Shown piece by piece: positions 38,660-48,921 of a stretch of DNA of 64,000 bases. Every line of letters begins with the position of its first letter. Within the stretch, counting starts at the first letter, position 1. Position numbers and translations under genes: made by a program. The notes under the pieces are model-generated. The model was given only the letters and a program-made list of their open reading frames with translations, was not told the origin of the DNA and searched no databases. Source of the DNA: Carpediemonas membranifera (taxonomy: Eukaryota > Fornicata); the NCBI GenBank assembly GCA_019828565.1, contig JAHDYR010000024.1, positions 248,001 to 312,000 of the forward strand, read 5' to 3'.

Positions 38660-41600
38660 TTATTCCCGCAGCCAGTCCTGCGCTGTGGCCCGCTCGAACT
38701 GCGTGACGTAATCCGAGTAGATCTGGACGTTGCCGTTCCAGATGCAGCGCATCACTTCCTGCTCCAGGAAGCGGCCGGCCCCCACACTCAGGCCGACCAT
38801 CTTACACAATCTCACACACCAGGACTCGCCCTGGTCATCACTGCACGCTTCGCCAGTGATCTCGCAGGCGGCCGTCAGTAGCTCGGCTGACCAGTTGTGG
38901 TACTGCGCGGACTTGTCTGACTCGGCGTTGGCCTGATCCTTCGAGATCACCACGTCGATGATGATGGGCTCGTTGGCGACCCTGCCCGTGGGAGAGCGAC
39001 GCAGCGGGACATAGACGTCGGCGCGAGCGTTACTCTGGTAGGCTGGGTCGGCCGAGTAGCCGCGGGTGCGACTGTTCAAGGCGAACTCCTTGCGGGCAAG
39101 CACGTCGTTACTCCACAGGAAGGAGCGCACGCAGTCACGAACTAGGTCATGACGCATGGTCCTGGCACCCTCCAGGAGCTTAGGACAGGACAACGTGTGC
39201 TGCCACGACACATTCGAGTTACCGCAGAGCGGGCAGCGGACGGTTGAGTCCGTCTCGAACGGTGGTGCGCCGAGGTGTGACCTCACCATGGTGGTGAAAA
39301 GGTCGCCACGGATCGGCGTCGCATAGGAGAGGGGGACAGGGCGGCTTCGGCCGCGAGAATCGGGGTCACCGGGGTCGACTCCACGATCGGGGCGACGGCT
39401 GCTGCATGGGCGCGAGAGATTTTTGTTAGGGTGCGCTGAAGGCCAGTCACGGGCTTGCCGTAGAGCTGGTCCATCCCACGAGGCCAGTCGATGGAGGTGT
39501 CGTTGGCGGCGAAGGTTGATTCGTCGGGGGTTCTGTCCCAGCCCACATCGTGCAGTTGGGCGGTTGCGGCTAGGTAAGCTGCGTCCCAGGTCATGCTCGG
39601 GGTGGGCAGGCGGAGGCCGTTATCGGAGAAATCGAGGCCGAGCCGGAGTGAGTTGTACTTCTCAGGGTCTAGGAGAAGAATTCTCGCAATCGCCGGCGTC
39701 AGGACGTTGGACTCGAAGTTTCGTATGGTCTCACGGTGTTGGGCTGGATCGACAGATCTCATCAAAAATGAAAGCTTCGGCAGAATACACGAACGGATAA
39801 GATTCAGAGCAACGGACGTCCCATCCGTTCCAATGTCTTCAACCATCGACACCACACTAAGCAACATCTGTTTCTGCTCGTCTAGCTTCGTCATGAGCTG
39901 CATCCGTTCCGCTTCGATGCCGCCAATGGGAATTCCCACGATTACTCCAGTTGGCGAGCACGTAACGCGAACAGTACGTGCATTCTGCGGCGCGGATGCA
40001 CAAATCCACTGGCATTTAGCCGGTTTCATTGTTACGCCAATTTGTCGGAAAGCTTCACAAGCTCCATCGAAAAAGCCCTGGATGGCGCCGCTAGTCGTCC
40101 CCGGGGGGCAATCCATGTGACGTCGTCCTGGTAGGCAACCCACTCGCCGCCCCATTTCGTCTTCAGCGTGTCGATGATTGGCCGCATGGCCAGCGTGAAC
40201 AGAATGGGGGACAGTGGGTCTCCTTGAGCGATGCCCTCTAGGGACTCGACGACGCGGCCGGACGGCAGAACCAGCCTTCCATTGCCATATACGGCGTCAA
40301 AGTACGGGATCGCAACAGGGCAGGCCGCGGCGGCTGTGGACCTCAACAATTTGCGGGGCATGGTGCCGTACGCATTGCTGAGATCAACGGCGCAGATGCT
40401 TTGGCCACGGGAATACGCTTCTTGCAGGCGCAGACCCATAACTTCTGTGCCGCACGACTCACCCCGCCCGTACTGGTCATCGAGGAGAGGGTCATCCGCG
40501 AGGGACGCGGTAACCGCCTTGGCTAGTAGCTTGGCTGCTACTCGACGAAGGGCCTCTCCCATGGCGATGGGCCGGACCTCGTCGGGTTTGCCAGGCTTGG
40601 GCAGTGGGACGAGGCGGGAGTGGGCCAGAACGTTTGTGTACGGGACGCCTTCGGCCACATCGACAAGTAGTGGCTTCAGGGCAAGGGCGAAGGCTTCTGG
40701 CTTGTGTCTAGCGGCGAGCTTCAAGTGGAGGAAGCTCATGCCCGACGGACCGGGAGCCGAGTCGGCCGGAAGACTGCTCAGGACATCGATGATGTCCCGA
40801 GTTTCGAACTCTACCGAGGTGAGCGGGGCGAGGGGATGGCGGATTGGGAGGTCATCAAGACTGCCTTGGAAGGGGTCAGCTTGCATCCGAACCATCTTCT
40901 CCTCTGCTTCGGCTGGGGTCATCTGCAGTTCTTCCGAGACCAGGGCACTCATGGACTTGCTGTAGTACCCTCGTCTGGCGTGCTGGTAGGCGAGTCGGCT
41001 TCTCGACGTGCTTCCCACCTGATTATGGCGGGTCCTCCGGGGGCGAAGTGCTGTTTGTGGGTGCAGCATCACGTCGATGAGACGATCGCGCTTGTCCTCA
41101 TCTCTGGCTGCCGCGCAGGCGGTGACCTTTCCGATGAGGGCACGGACATAACCCTTGGTTCCCCTCCGCGTCGGTCGGCTGCGGCCGATGCGAGCCACGT
41201 CGGCGGGGTCTGGAAGGAACCCAAGAGGTCTTGTAGGCGCTCGGGTCTGCCTATTGTTGGTGGCCTGTGTTGCAGGGTGCGCCAATATAGCAGGGAGCGG
41301 CAGCCCCAGAGCGATGTGCGCTGCGGCCGCAACACGGCGTGAGCCATGTTTGGCCACAATCCCGTTCGACGGGAACCGGCGCGAGAAGTGGGGGGGCAGG
41401 GTTAGGCCGCCTGCGGCACGCAGGAGACACGTCTCAATCTCGATGGCTTGCGCCTTCGTGAGGTGCCTCCTGCGCTCCGTCCCCATGGCTCGCTCGAGCG
41501 CGGGGGGCGAGAGAAGCGTCTGGCGGACTGTGTCGGCATCACGCCAGAGCTCTTCCCGCAGGTCCGGGTGGATGGCGTCCCGTAGGTCACGAGCGAAGGC

Positions 41601-42447
41601 TGCGATAGCCTGGTTCACTCGGACCGTTGGTACGTCCATCCCCCGATGGTTGGTGTCAGCCACGCTTTGGCCGCCAGGCATGGGAGCGGGTGCTCCGTTA
41701 TGTCTAGGCTGGACATTCGTGGGCCGACTGGTCTCCTCGCTGTTGTTGGGTCTAGGCACGATGCCTGTCTCCTGTGACTGGGCGGGGGTGGGTGGTCCTG
41801 AGCCGAGAGGTGGACTTATCGGGGGTATAAGCTCCGCGATCATCATCTCCTCCCTCTCGATTTGCGTTCCTGATGTTTGGTGGGCTGACGCAACGGGTCC
41901 GTTGTCAATCTCATCGATGGTGGAGAGCCGTGGGCATCCCGCCGCCCGTAGTTGCTCTAGTAGAGCCCTGCGGCGGCCTAGGGATAGCGTATGGTCACGG
42001 CCCTCTGTGTCTATACGGATTCGCGAGTCCATTCGGTGCATCAGGAATTGGACGGGATGCGGCGGTAGGTTCCTGATCAACTGGATTGAGCTTAGTACTT
42101 GGTGTAATCTCTGCTTGAAGTCTCGGTTTGAGGGCCTCTGGATCACTGGGAAGAGCGGACTCACAGTGGCAATGAGTTCTTCGGAGACTCTCTTGGTGAA
42201 GCGCTCGGGACGTCCTCTATCTTGAATGAACAGCTTTTTCACAAGCTCTACATCGTTAAAGAGGCGGCGGACTTTCTGGTACGAGGACCAGTGTTCGGCA
42301 AAGAGAGATTTTTGGTACATGCTTACCAAACAGAATGCGCACGGCGTCGAAGATCTGGGAAACAGGATCTTCGAGCTGGATAGTTCCTTCAGTCCCGCTC
42401 AGAAGCCGCTCCACGACTTCTTTGCTGACAAAGACTGAGACTACCAT
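38660..42447 (-). CDS. LINE copy C, reverse transcriptase-endonuclease polyprotein, frameshifted
   Basis: Nearly identical to copy B with the same domain order. Breaks at T5 (42309-42313), G6 (40103-40108; copy B has G5) and G5 (39331-39335). The changed run length at the second break between otherwise identical copies shows that this homopolymer is unstable, in life or in the assembly. Substitutions versus copy B cluster around 41.6-41.9 kb. Confidence 0.85.
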
Positions 42448-42636
42448 CGCCGTTTAATAGGTCGAAAACCTCCTTTCACGCTGCGTCCAGAGACGTTCGC
42501 GCCTGTATTCCCGCGCCTGTGTCGACTTAGATGTGTCACCTGTGGGCATCCCTTGTTCGGCTCCTCCGGCTGCTCCCGCAGCCTCGTCGCCGGCCCCCTC
42601 GGCCTTTCCACACGCGAGATGAGATTCCAGCACAAA

Positions 42637-43722
42637 TTATTCCCGCAGCCAGTCCTGCGCTGTGGCCCGCTCGAACTGCGTGACGTAATCCGAGTAGATC
42701 TGGACGTTGCCGTTCCAGATGCAGCGCATCACTTCCTGCTCCAGGAAGCGGCCGGCCCCCACACTCAGGCCGACCATCTTACACAATCTCACACACCAGG
42801 ACTCGCCCTGGTCATCACTGCACGCTTCGCCAGTGATCTCGCAGGCGGCCGTCAGTAGCTCGGCTGACCAGTTGTGGTACTGCGCGGACTTGTCTGACTC
42901 GGCGTTGGCCTGATCCTTCGAGATCACCACGTCGATGATGATGGGCTCGTTGGCGACCCTGCCCGTGGGAGAGCGACGCAGCGGGACATAGACGTCGGCG
43001 CGAGCGTTACTCTGGTAGGCTGGGTCGGCCGAGTAGCCGCGGGTGCGACTGTTCAAGGCGAACTCCTTGCGGGCAAGCACGTCGTTACTCCACAGGAAGG
43101 AGCGCACGCAGTCACGAACTAGGTCATGACGCATGGTCCTGGCACCCTCCAGGAGCTTAGGACAGGACAACGTGTGCTGCCACGACACATTCGAGTTACC
43201 GCAGAGCGGGCAGCGGACGGTTGAGTCCGTCTCGAACGGTGGTGCGCCGAGGTGTGACCTCACCATGGTGGTGAAAAGGTCGCCACGGATCGGCGTCGCA
43301 TAGGAGAGGGGGGACAGGGCGGCTTCGGCCGCGAGAATCGGGGTCACCGGGGTCGACTCCACGATCGGGGCGACGGCTGCTGCATGGGCGCGAGAGATTT
43401 TTGTTAGGGTGCGCTGAAGGCCAGTCACGGGCTTGCCGTAGAGCTGGTCCATCCCACGAGGCCAGTCGATGGAGGTGTCGTTGGCGGCGAAGGTTGATTC
43501 GTCGGGGGTTCTGTCCCAGCCCACATCGTGCAGTTGGGCGGTTGCGGCTAGGTAAGCTGCGTCCCAGGTCATGCTCGGGGTGGGCAGGCGGAGGCCGTTA
43601 TCGGAGAAATCGAGGCCGAGCCGGAGTGAGTTGTACTTCTCAGGGTCTAGGAGAAGAATTCTCGCAATCGCCGGCGTCAGGACGTTGGACTCGAAGTTTC
43701 GTATGGTCTCACGGTGTTGCAT
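42637..43722 (-). CDS. LINE copy D: intact CCHC-RLE C-terminal half fused to a captured start codon
   Basis: 361 aa, no frame break. LINE homology ends exactly at 43719; the ATG at 43722-43720 belongs to flanking DNA, giving MQHRETIRNFESNV in the LINE frame. The protein holds the post-RT thumb region, the CCHC knuckle and the restriction-like endonuclease, but no RT. Upstream are GAATTGACTGC and TTCCAGAA palindromes like an F-gene promoter. G6 at 43308-43313 keeps the frame where copies B and C are broken. It may be a chance 5' truncation or an expressed, co-opted nuclease. Confidence 0.65.
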   Translation of the reverse strand: MQHRETIRNFESNVLTPAIARILLLDPEKYNSLRLGLDFSDNGLRLPTPSMTWDAAYLAATAQLHDVGWDRTPDESTFAANDTSIDWPRGMDQLYGKPVTGLQRTLTKISRAHAAAVAPIVESTPVTPILAAEAALSPLSYATPIRGDLFTTMVRSHLGAPPFETDSTVRCPLCGNSNVSWQHTLSCPKLLEGARTMRHDLVRDCVRSFLWSNDVLARKEFALNSRTRGYSADPAYQSNARADVYVPLRRSPTGRVANEPIIIDVVISKDQANAESDKSAQYHNWSAELLTAACEITGEACSDDQGESWCVRLCKMVGLSVGAGRFLEQEVMRCIWNGNVQIYSDYVTQFERATAQDWLRE

Positions 43723-43800
43723 GCAGTCAATTCTGGTACCTTTTCTGGAACAAATAGTTCCAGAATTGGTTCCAGAATGCCAGAAAAAATGGCATTTGCA
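43720..43800 (-). promoter_or_regulatory. Palindromic promoter-like site next to the LINE break
   Basis: Contains TTCTGGAACAAATAG then TTCCAGAATTGGTTCCAGAA (inverted and direct TTCCAGAA units), and AATGCCA / TGGCATT arms around an A6 core with GCAAGAAAAA beside it. On the minus strand it ends GAATTGACTGC-ATG, like AAATTGACA-ATG of F1. The T-tract arms resemble the 32-nt palindromes upstream of genes A and C, but with new arms. Confidence 0.5.
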
Positions 43801-44471
43801 AGAAAAACCAAACGCGTTCAAACAATTTAGCGACGCCTTGCCACGGGGTGTAAAGCAATATGCAACTAATACTGGGCCCAAGGAACGTTGATACGTACTG
43901 CTCTCATGAACTCACTCACTTTTCAGCAGAGCTCGACCAAAAACTAACAGAGGCTTGCCCGAGGTGTGCTTAAGCCAGCTCCAACTCTCTCTCAGTCTGT
44001 GACAGCTCCCCCAAAAAATTATTCTTGCTCAAAGTTGAGGTTTTCGGGAAATACTGCCAAAAAAGTTTGCTTCTGCTCAAGAACGGGGGATGCGCGTTGG
44101 ATACCGACACCGTTACGTAACAGTTTAACATTCATTATAACAGCGCTAGCCTCCAGATTTCCTTGCGCACGCCTTTATCTGGAGAAAATAGCACAAACTT
44201 TCGCAAGCAAACGCAAATCGATAGAAAAATATGTTTCATGTCCAACGGAGCTAAAACTGAGCACAGTGTTATTCATCCTTCTATTCTACTAGTTTATCAC
44301 TTCAAAAGGATCTGAACTTCAGTATTGATGGTGTTATAGGCACTGGTTCGGTTCGAGTCAAAACTGACTAAACTGTGACGACGGCTAGGTGTTGAAACAT
44401 GCCATGCTCACTCGTAGCGTGGCGCTTAATAGTGCCAGAATTGCTTCAAATCAATGGAGGTTCATGTTTGT
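43801..44471. other. Intergenic, AT-richer, no gene seen
   Basis: 671 bp between the LINE promoter site and the small gene at 44489. Two TTCTTGCTCAA / CTTCTGCTCAA-like phrases occur near 44025 and 44073. An open frame at 43966-44292 has no recognisable content. Confidence 0.4.
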
Positions 44472-44484
44472 GCATAAAGTGCAC
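44472..44484 (+). promoter_or_regulatory. Initiator-like motif GCATAAAGTGCAC
   Basis: Only four bases before the ATG at 44489. If transcription starts within the motif, the 5' UTR is nearly absent. Confidence 0.55.
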
Positions 44485-44488
44485 AAAC

Positions 44489-44650
44489 ATGAGAAGACAC
44501 GAATTCGTCACTGAATTACAGACGATGCGCAGAAGAATCAAAGATTTGGTTCAAATAGAGGAATACTACCTCTTTGCAGACGATATCGCGAAGGAATACC
44601 TTGATGTTGCGTCCATATACCTGATGAAGGCAATCCTACGTTCTCAGTGA
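44489..44650 (+). CDS. Small charged helical protein downstream of G3
   Basis: 53 aa from the ATG at 44489 (MRRHEFVTELQTMRRRIKDL). The frame is open further upstream to 44399, but the initiator-like motif places the start here. The sequence is a single charged amphipathic helix pattern and a short hydrophobic end. No family recognised. Convergent with G3 (283 bp). Confidence 0.45.
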   Translation: MRRHEFVTELQTMRRRIKDLVQIEEYYLFADDIAKEYLDVASIYLMKAILRSQ

Positions 44651-44933
44651 GGCAACTAGCAAACATGAACCGTATCAAGAGACAAATATTGAAGCACTCC
44701 CCGTCCACATCATGTTTGGTAAATTTTCTGGTGTCATTCTGCTGTTAATATCAGACGAGCAAACAACGTAGTGAGATTGAACATGCGGGATGCGGAGAGA
44801 CCGCGTGCTGCTAGAATACGCAGGGCATGATGCGCCCTGTTGATACCAGGAGCGCTGTCCTTAATCGCTGAGCTAACATTGCATTATTTATATATCGCAT
44901 ATATCCGGAGATACCAATTTGGGAAGAGACAAA

Positions 44934-47321
44934 TCACCTTGGACGCAAGCGGTGACCACCCACCATATGCTCTTCTCTCTCTCGCTGGATGCAGTTCCCA
45001 CAGATGCATAAGCCCCAGTCCAAACCACTGGTTGCCGTCTTAACCGTGATGATCCGCTCCTTCTCATCAATCTGGAACAGGTCCTGCACATTTTGAGTCT
45101 CATTTCGTATGCCAGCAACCCAACCACAAAAGATATTCTCCAGGGACATCTGACACTCAGCCTCATCCAACTGAGGAGGGCATGATAGAACTCTTGATCG
45201 CCATGTAATACAAGCATTTGCATCAAACAGACACTTGTGGAAACAGATAGACTTACACTCCACTGCAATATTCTTCACCTGGCCGTGTTTTCTGGTGCTT
45301 CCTCGTCTTGTATGACTGGAAATGATCCGGTTGATGCTGATCTTCTGGATAATAAAACCCAGAAGCCAAGCGCGATGCTTCTCTTGCCTAACCTGTGCAT
45401 TCAACAGAAAATCGCGCTCGAAGTACTCCTCAAGAAGGAACCTAAGTCCAATACGAAGTTGACTGTGAACTACAGGAAGAACAGACACGACGGCATTCAG
45501 GTAGAGAGATCCAGTAAACTTGGGTTGATATGTCAACCGGTACTCGTCGGAACGAGTCGCCTTGTTCTTATCGCGCTTACTGTGGAGCGTGAGTTGATGG
45601 AAGAACATAAACGCTGCAAGGGATGCTGCATGATGAAATGCGATTGTGGCATCGGTGACGTGATCCGATGAGTAATAAAGGGCCTGAAGCTTTCCAATCA
45701 GGAAAATAAATGAGCGAAGGGTGCTGTCAAATCCATCAATGTGATCATTCACGAGAGTGGCCAGCTTCCGCCGATTCCAACTCTGCTCGTTGCAACCCGT
45801 GGTCCTCTTAAAGTCGGCCTCAATCTTGTCTAATGTGTAAACATTGGAACCTGCACAGCTTTTCTTGATCAATCCAAGGACAATCCAAAGATCCTTCATC
45901 AAATAATGGCTTATATGCATGACTGGCGGAATAAGCAAGGTCCCCGCGAACATTGGCTGGATTTCATGGATACCACTAGACGTCAGGCGACTGAAACAAC
46001 ACATATCGATATTGCGTCCGTCTGCCTGCCCAAAACGCTGTGTGTCAGGGGTAAGCCCGTTGAAACGCAAGCTGACAGTGTCGCGTAGTGTCAAACGATT
46101 ACACCTGTCCTTAAATGGATCGGTTGCGACGTAGAACATGTTAAGAGAGGAGAATGGTGAGCGGTAATAGCCACCCCGCTTCACACCTGAGACAATTTGA
46201 AGAGCCTTGTGATCACCGCTAAGACCAAGGAGTCGCACGATGATTCTACTAGCTGGCCTGTAGTGACTCACGCCAGAAGGAAGCGGCACATCAACCAATG
46301 AGCGAAGCAGGCGCTCGATCGTGCCAAAGAAATCCGGTAAGAACTTCTCAGACCCTTGATACATGAGAAGAGTCATGGGAGGAGTTATTCGCTGTGGTAG
46401 AACACACCCTGTCCTGTCAAATAGTCTGAACTTCACTGCCGTAGCATCAGCTCGATATCCATCAAACCAGACGATCAAATCTATCGTTTGCTCTCTGGAA
46501 TCATCGGCAACAACAGAGCCCATCAAAGCCTTTTTGTAAGCCTTAATATCGCGTTCAATCCGTGAAGGATGCTGCAGGCAAAACTTAACAAGCGCGAGTG
46601 GGTCATAAGTCACAGATTTGACAACAATGCGCTCTTTTCTGGCACAGATATCAACAGCTGAAAACTTCAAATCCGTACAGATCTCCTTTGCCCGACTGAG
46701 TGTCTCTGCATTCTCGTGGCAGACGAACACTCGACCAGCGCCATTTCCAAGCTTCTCGTGGTGATACACATAGGCGCACTCAAGGTGCTGCAATCTCATG
46801 TAGAGATCAGGCAGCCGGGCGCTGTCATCTTCATTGTCAGAAACTTTCACAGGTACGTAGAACACATTCGTGACGGAAACTGCCTGTGAGAATCCGGCAG
46901 CACAGTTCATCTGCAGTGACTGTGTCGTAACACCATCATGACCAGTCACATCCTTGTGCTCAGGCGTGAATGCCATCATATCATGGATGAGCGTGGGCGT
47001 GCGCTGTAACACACACTTCATTTCATCTCTTGAAACTATGTCATATCCCAAGCTATCAAGACTCTGGACAGCAGGTGGTGTATAGGCTTCAAGGGCCGTC
47101 CTCAACCCCATGTTATCTGCCAAGTCAAGGAACACCTTTCTGAGGCGAGAAAACTTATTGATGCCAAGATCGACGGCCAAAATCGTTGACATCGCCTTGT
47201 ACAGTGGGAGCGCTTCGTCCCTGATATCCCTTCGCGTCACACGCACATGATGGTTGCTAGCTCGTTGCGCGTGTAGTTTTTGCCAATCCTCATCAACAAT
47301 CGCCTTTCGAAGCGGCATTTC
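44934..47321 (-). CDS. Gene G3, long transposase-like protein (intact)
   Basis: 795 aa from the first ATG at 47321; the frame stays open to 47546 without an ATG and may be coding there through an upstream exon (CDSKEQCKRC is Cys-rich). Central motifs: DLIVWFDGYRADATAVKFRL, then LLGLSGDHKALQIVSG-KRGGYY, then FAGTLLIPPVMHISHYLMKDLW. An acidic residue after a hydrophobic strand, then D-x2-AL with a following VxG...GYY, then a late HISHYLMK block, resemble the DDE-type transposase layout of Plavaka/KDZ-like elements. That is inference from pattern, not a profile hit. The C-terminal tail has CICGNC. It is the best-preserved member of family G. Confidence 0.6.
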   Translation of the reverse strand, partial: EMPLRKAIVDEDWQKLHAQRASNHHVRVTRRDIRDEALPLYKAMSTILAVDLGINKFSRLRKVFLDLADNMGLRTALEAYTPPAVQSLDSLGYDIVSRDEMKCVLQRTPTLIHDMMAFTPEHKDVTGHDGVTTQSLQMNCAAGFSQAVSVTNVFYVPVKVSDNEDDSARLPDLYMRLQHLECAYVYHHEKLGNGAGRVFVCHENAETLSRAKEICTDLKFSAVDICARKERIVVKSVTYDPLALVKFCLQHPSRIERDIKAYKKALMGSVVADDSREQTIDLIVWFDGYRADATAVKFRLFDRTGCVLPQRITPPMTLLMYQGSEKFLPDFFGTIERLLRSLVDVPLPSGVSHYRPASRIIVRLLGLSGDHKALQIVSGVKRGGYYRSPFSSLNMFYVATDPFKDRCNRLTLRDTVSLRFNGLTPDTQRFGQADGRNIDMCCFSRLTSSGIHEIQPMFAGTLLIPPVMHISHYLMKDLWIVLGLIKKSCAGSNVYTLDKIEADFKRTTGCNEQSWNRRKLATLVNDHIDGFDSTLRSFIFLIGKLQALYYSSDHVTDATIAFHHAASLAAFMFFHQLTLHSKRDKNKATRSDEYRLTYQPKFTGSLYLNAVVSVLPVVHSQLRIGLRFLLEEYFERDFLLNAQVRQEKHRAWLLGFIIQKISINRIISSHTRRGSTRKHGQVKNIAVECKSICFHKCLFDANACITWRSRVLSCPPQLDEAECQMSLENIFCGWVAGIRNETQNVQDLFQIDEKERIITVKTATSGLDWGLCICGNCIQREREEHMVGGHRLRPR

Positions 47322-47597
47322 TACGCCCTTTGTCGCTCTAGCTGTACGCGACAAGAACTGAATCAGACAACGCTTGCATTGTTCTTTGGAGTCACAAGTG
47401 AACGCGCGTATGAGTGTTTGTAGGGTCACTAACGACCTTAATGACGAGTTAGGACGTGTGGCAGGGCCGTGCGCTGCCGGAATACACAGGGCAGATTCGC
47501 CCCGTTGATTCCAGAAGCTCGCCGCTCTTCCACGCACGATAGTCAATACAGGGATAGATACACATCTGGACCTCTTTTATACAGCCAACCAGGCTCC

Positions 47598-47610
47598 GCA
47601 TAAACTGCGC
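47598..47610 (+). promoter_or_regulatory. Initiator-like motif GCATAAACTGCGC
   Basis: Seven bases before the ATG at 47618 and pointing to it. A one-base variant of the consensus (GCGC for GCAC). Confidence 0.5.
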
Positions 47611-47617
47611 ATTTCAG

Positions 47618-47848
47618 ATGACGCCCGATGAAGAAAACACACGAGCGACGCCGGTATCGCCGGCGAAACGTATAGCATTAACGATTGAAGGGATAGAATT
47701 GGAGCTAGACGTTGTTTATGGGATTCAACGAGCGCACTTCATTGATTCTCGCATTGATGGTGAATTAGAGCAGATGAAGCGCTGCACGGCAAGGATCAAG
47801 ACATTTTGTTCATACTACATAGCAAATTACAACGAGTTTTCGATGTGA
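47618..47848 (+). CDS. Small protein of unknown function next to G3
   Basis: 76 aa from the ATG at 47618. A polar N-terminus (TPDEENTRATPVSPAKR) is followed by a helix-rich part with IDGELEQMKRCTARIKTFC. Initiator-like motif directly upstream. Divergent from G3, so the pair may share a promoter region of about 300 bp. No family recognised. Confidence 0.45.
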   Translation: MTPDEENTRATPVSPAKRIALTIEGIELELDVVYGIQRAHFIDSRIDGELEQMKRCTARIKTFCSYYIANYNEFSM

Positions 47849-48135
47849 ATAGATCTGTAAATAGAGAGAAACCTGTAGCAGCCGATAAACACTGTCAGTC
47901 AACAGCCCAACCGAAGACACGCCAAAACACAAGCACAAGTCAGTTTTACTCAGTTTGATTCCCGCAATTGCAGAGTAGTTCTCATGGCAGTCTTTGCAGA
48001 GATTGCAGAGATGATGGGGTGGAGACACTCGATATTTGCATTTGTAGATGAGTTGGAGATAAATGTAGTCACTGACGCTAATCACCTTTTTGCAATGACA
48101 CGGATGACGGAGTTCGTCATTCAATCTCGTTGCGA

Positions 48136-48150
48136 GCCATAAAGTGCACC
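48136..48150 (+). promoter_or_regulatory. Initiator-like motif GCCATAAAGTGCACC
   Basis: Preceded by TCAATCTCGTTGCGA, the same context as at 51038 and 53734. It lies within the open frame of the acidic protein, 106 bp before that gene's first ATG. Confidence 0.5.
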
Positions 48151-48255
48151 ACGCGGCGCCCAACGATCCTCGATCTCAACCCGGAGATCCGAAGCTCTGC
48201 CGACCTGGTGCCGCCGACGCTCGATAACTGGCTTTACAACAAGCTCAGGATTAGG

Positions 48256-48807
48256 ATGGTCCAGCTCCACGACCAGCGTAAGTCCGAGGGGGGCGACACG
48301 GGGGAGGGTGAGTCTGACGATGAGGCGCTGTTTGACGAGACAGCTGGCGAGGCAGAGATGCCGGAGACCGCAGTGGAGGGCGAGTTTGACGATGAGGCCG
48401 GGTTGGAGATGCTGGAAGGAGAGTGGGAGGATGAGGAGAGTTCAGACAGCGATGCCGAGGATAGCCTCGTCGACAACCTGTCATTTGTTCTGTCACAACA
48501 GGTTGAGTGTGATATGTCTGAGAGAGATACCGATGAGGGTGTCCGTAGCGGGGCCAATGGAAGTGGGCTCGCTCCGCTCTATGACTCAATGAAGACCAGG
48601 GTGCCCAGCAGACGCATTCGCCTTCGCCGCTATCACGAGAGCGAGTCAGACTTGGGCAGCAGCAGCGACAGCGAGGACGGGATGCCGAAGCTGCCCGATG
48701 AGGCCTTTCAGCACATCCGTGATGCCGGAATGACAACTGTGAGGCTGACGAGGGCCGAGTATGACGACGTGATGGAGAAGAGAGAGCAGGAAAAGCATCA
48801 GAAGTAA
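48256..48807 (+). CDS. Acidic, low-complexity protein of unknown function
   Basis: 183 aa from the first ATG after the initiator-like motif. The frame is open from 48130, with a protein-like but ATG-less stretch (LDLNPEIRSSADLVPPTLDN), so a lost or spliced first exon is possible. Very rich in Asp, Glu and Ser over about two thirds, then a basic RRIRLRRYHESE segment and a charged C-terminus. Such acidic tracts occur in histone- or ribosome-binding proteins, but no specific family can be named. Confidence 0.5.
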   Translation: MVQLHDQRKSEGGDTGEGESDDEALFDETAGEAEMPETAVEGEFDDEAGLEMLEGEWEDEESSDSDAEDSLVDNLSFVLSQQVECDMSERDTDEGVRSGANGSGLAPLYDSMKTRVPSRRIRLRRYHESESDLGSSSDSEDGMPKLPDEAFQHIRDAGMTTVRLTRAEYDDVMEKREQEKHQK

Positions 48808-48921
48808 ATGAACGAAGTAAATATGTCGTGGGAATGACTCAAACACTGACTAAGCCATCGAATTGGCGCAGCTGACCCCATATTGTTGTTAAATGACCAC
48901 AAAGCATTCGCTTATGCACAA

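Larger units (their letters stand above)
32834..43719 (-). mobile_element. Head-to-tail array of RLE-type non-LTR retrotransposons
   Basis: Four copies on the minus strand: A (32834-34494, cut by the gap), B (34684-38470), C (38660-42447) and D (42637-43719, lacking its 5' part). Period 3,976-3,977 bp; B and C differ by only a few bases. Each copy has one ORF with RT, a CCHC knuckle and an endonuclease domain, then a 189-nt GC-rich 3' region with no poly-A, joined directly to the next start codon. The tandem form recalls the telomeric LINE arrays of Giardia, but no telomere repeat is visible here. Confidence 0.85.

Noticed and set aside
36254-42225. Long plus-strand open frames across the LINE array (for example 36254-36988 and 37178-38248)
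   Set aside because: They are antisense shadows of the RT-endonuclease gene in GC-rich sequence. They carry no domains and recur identically in each copy.
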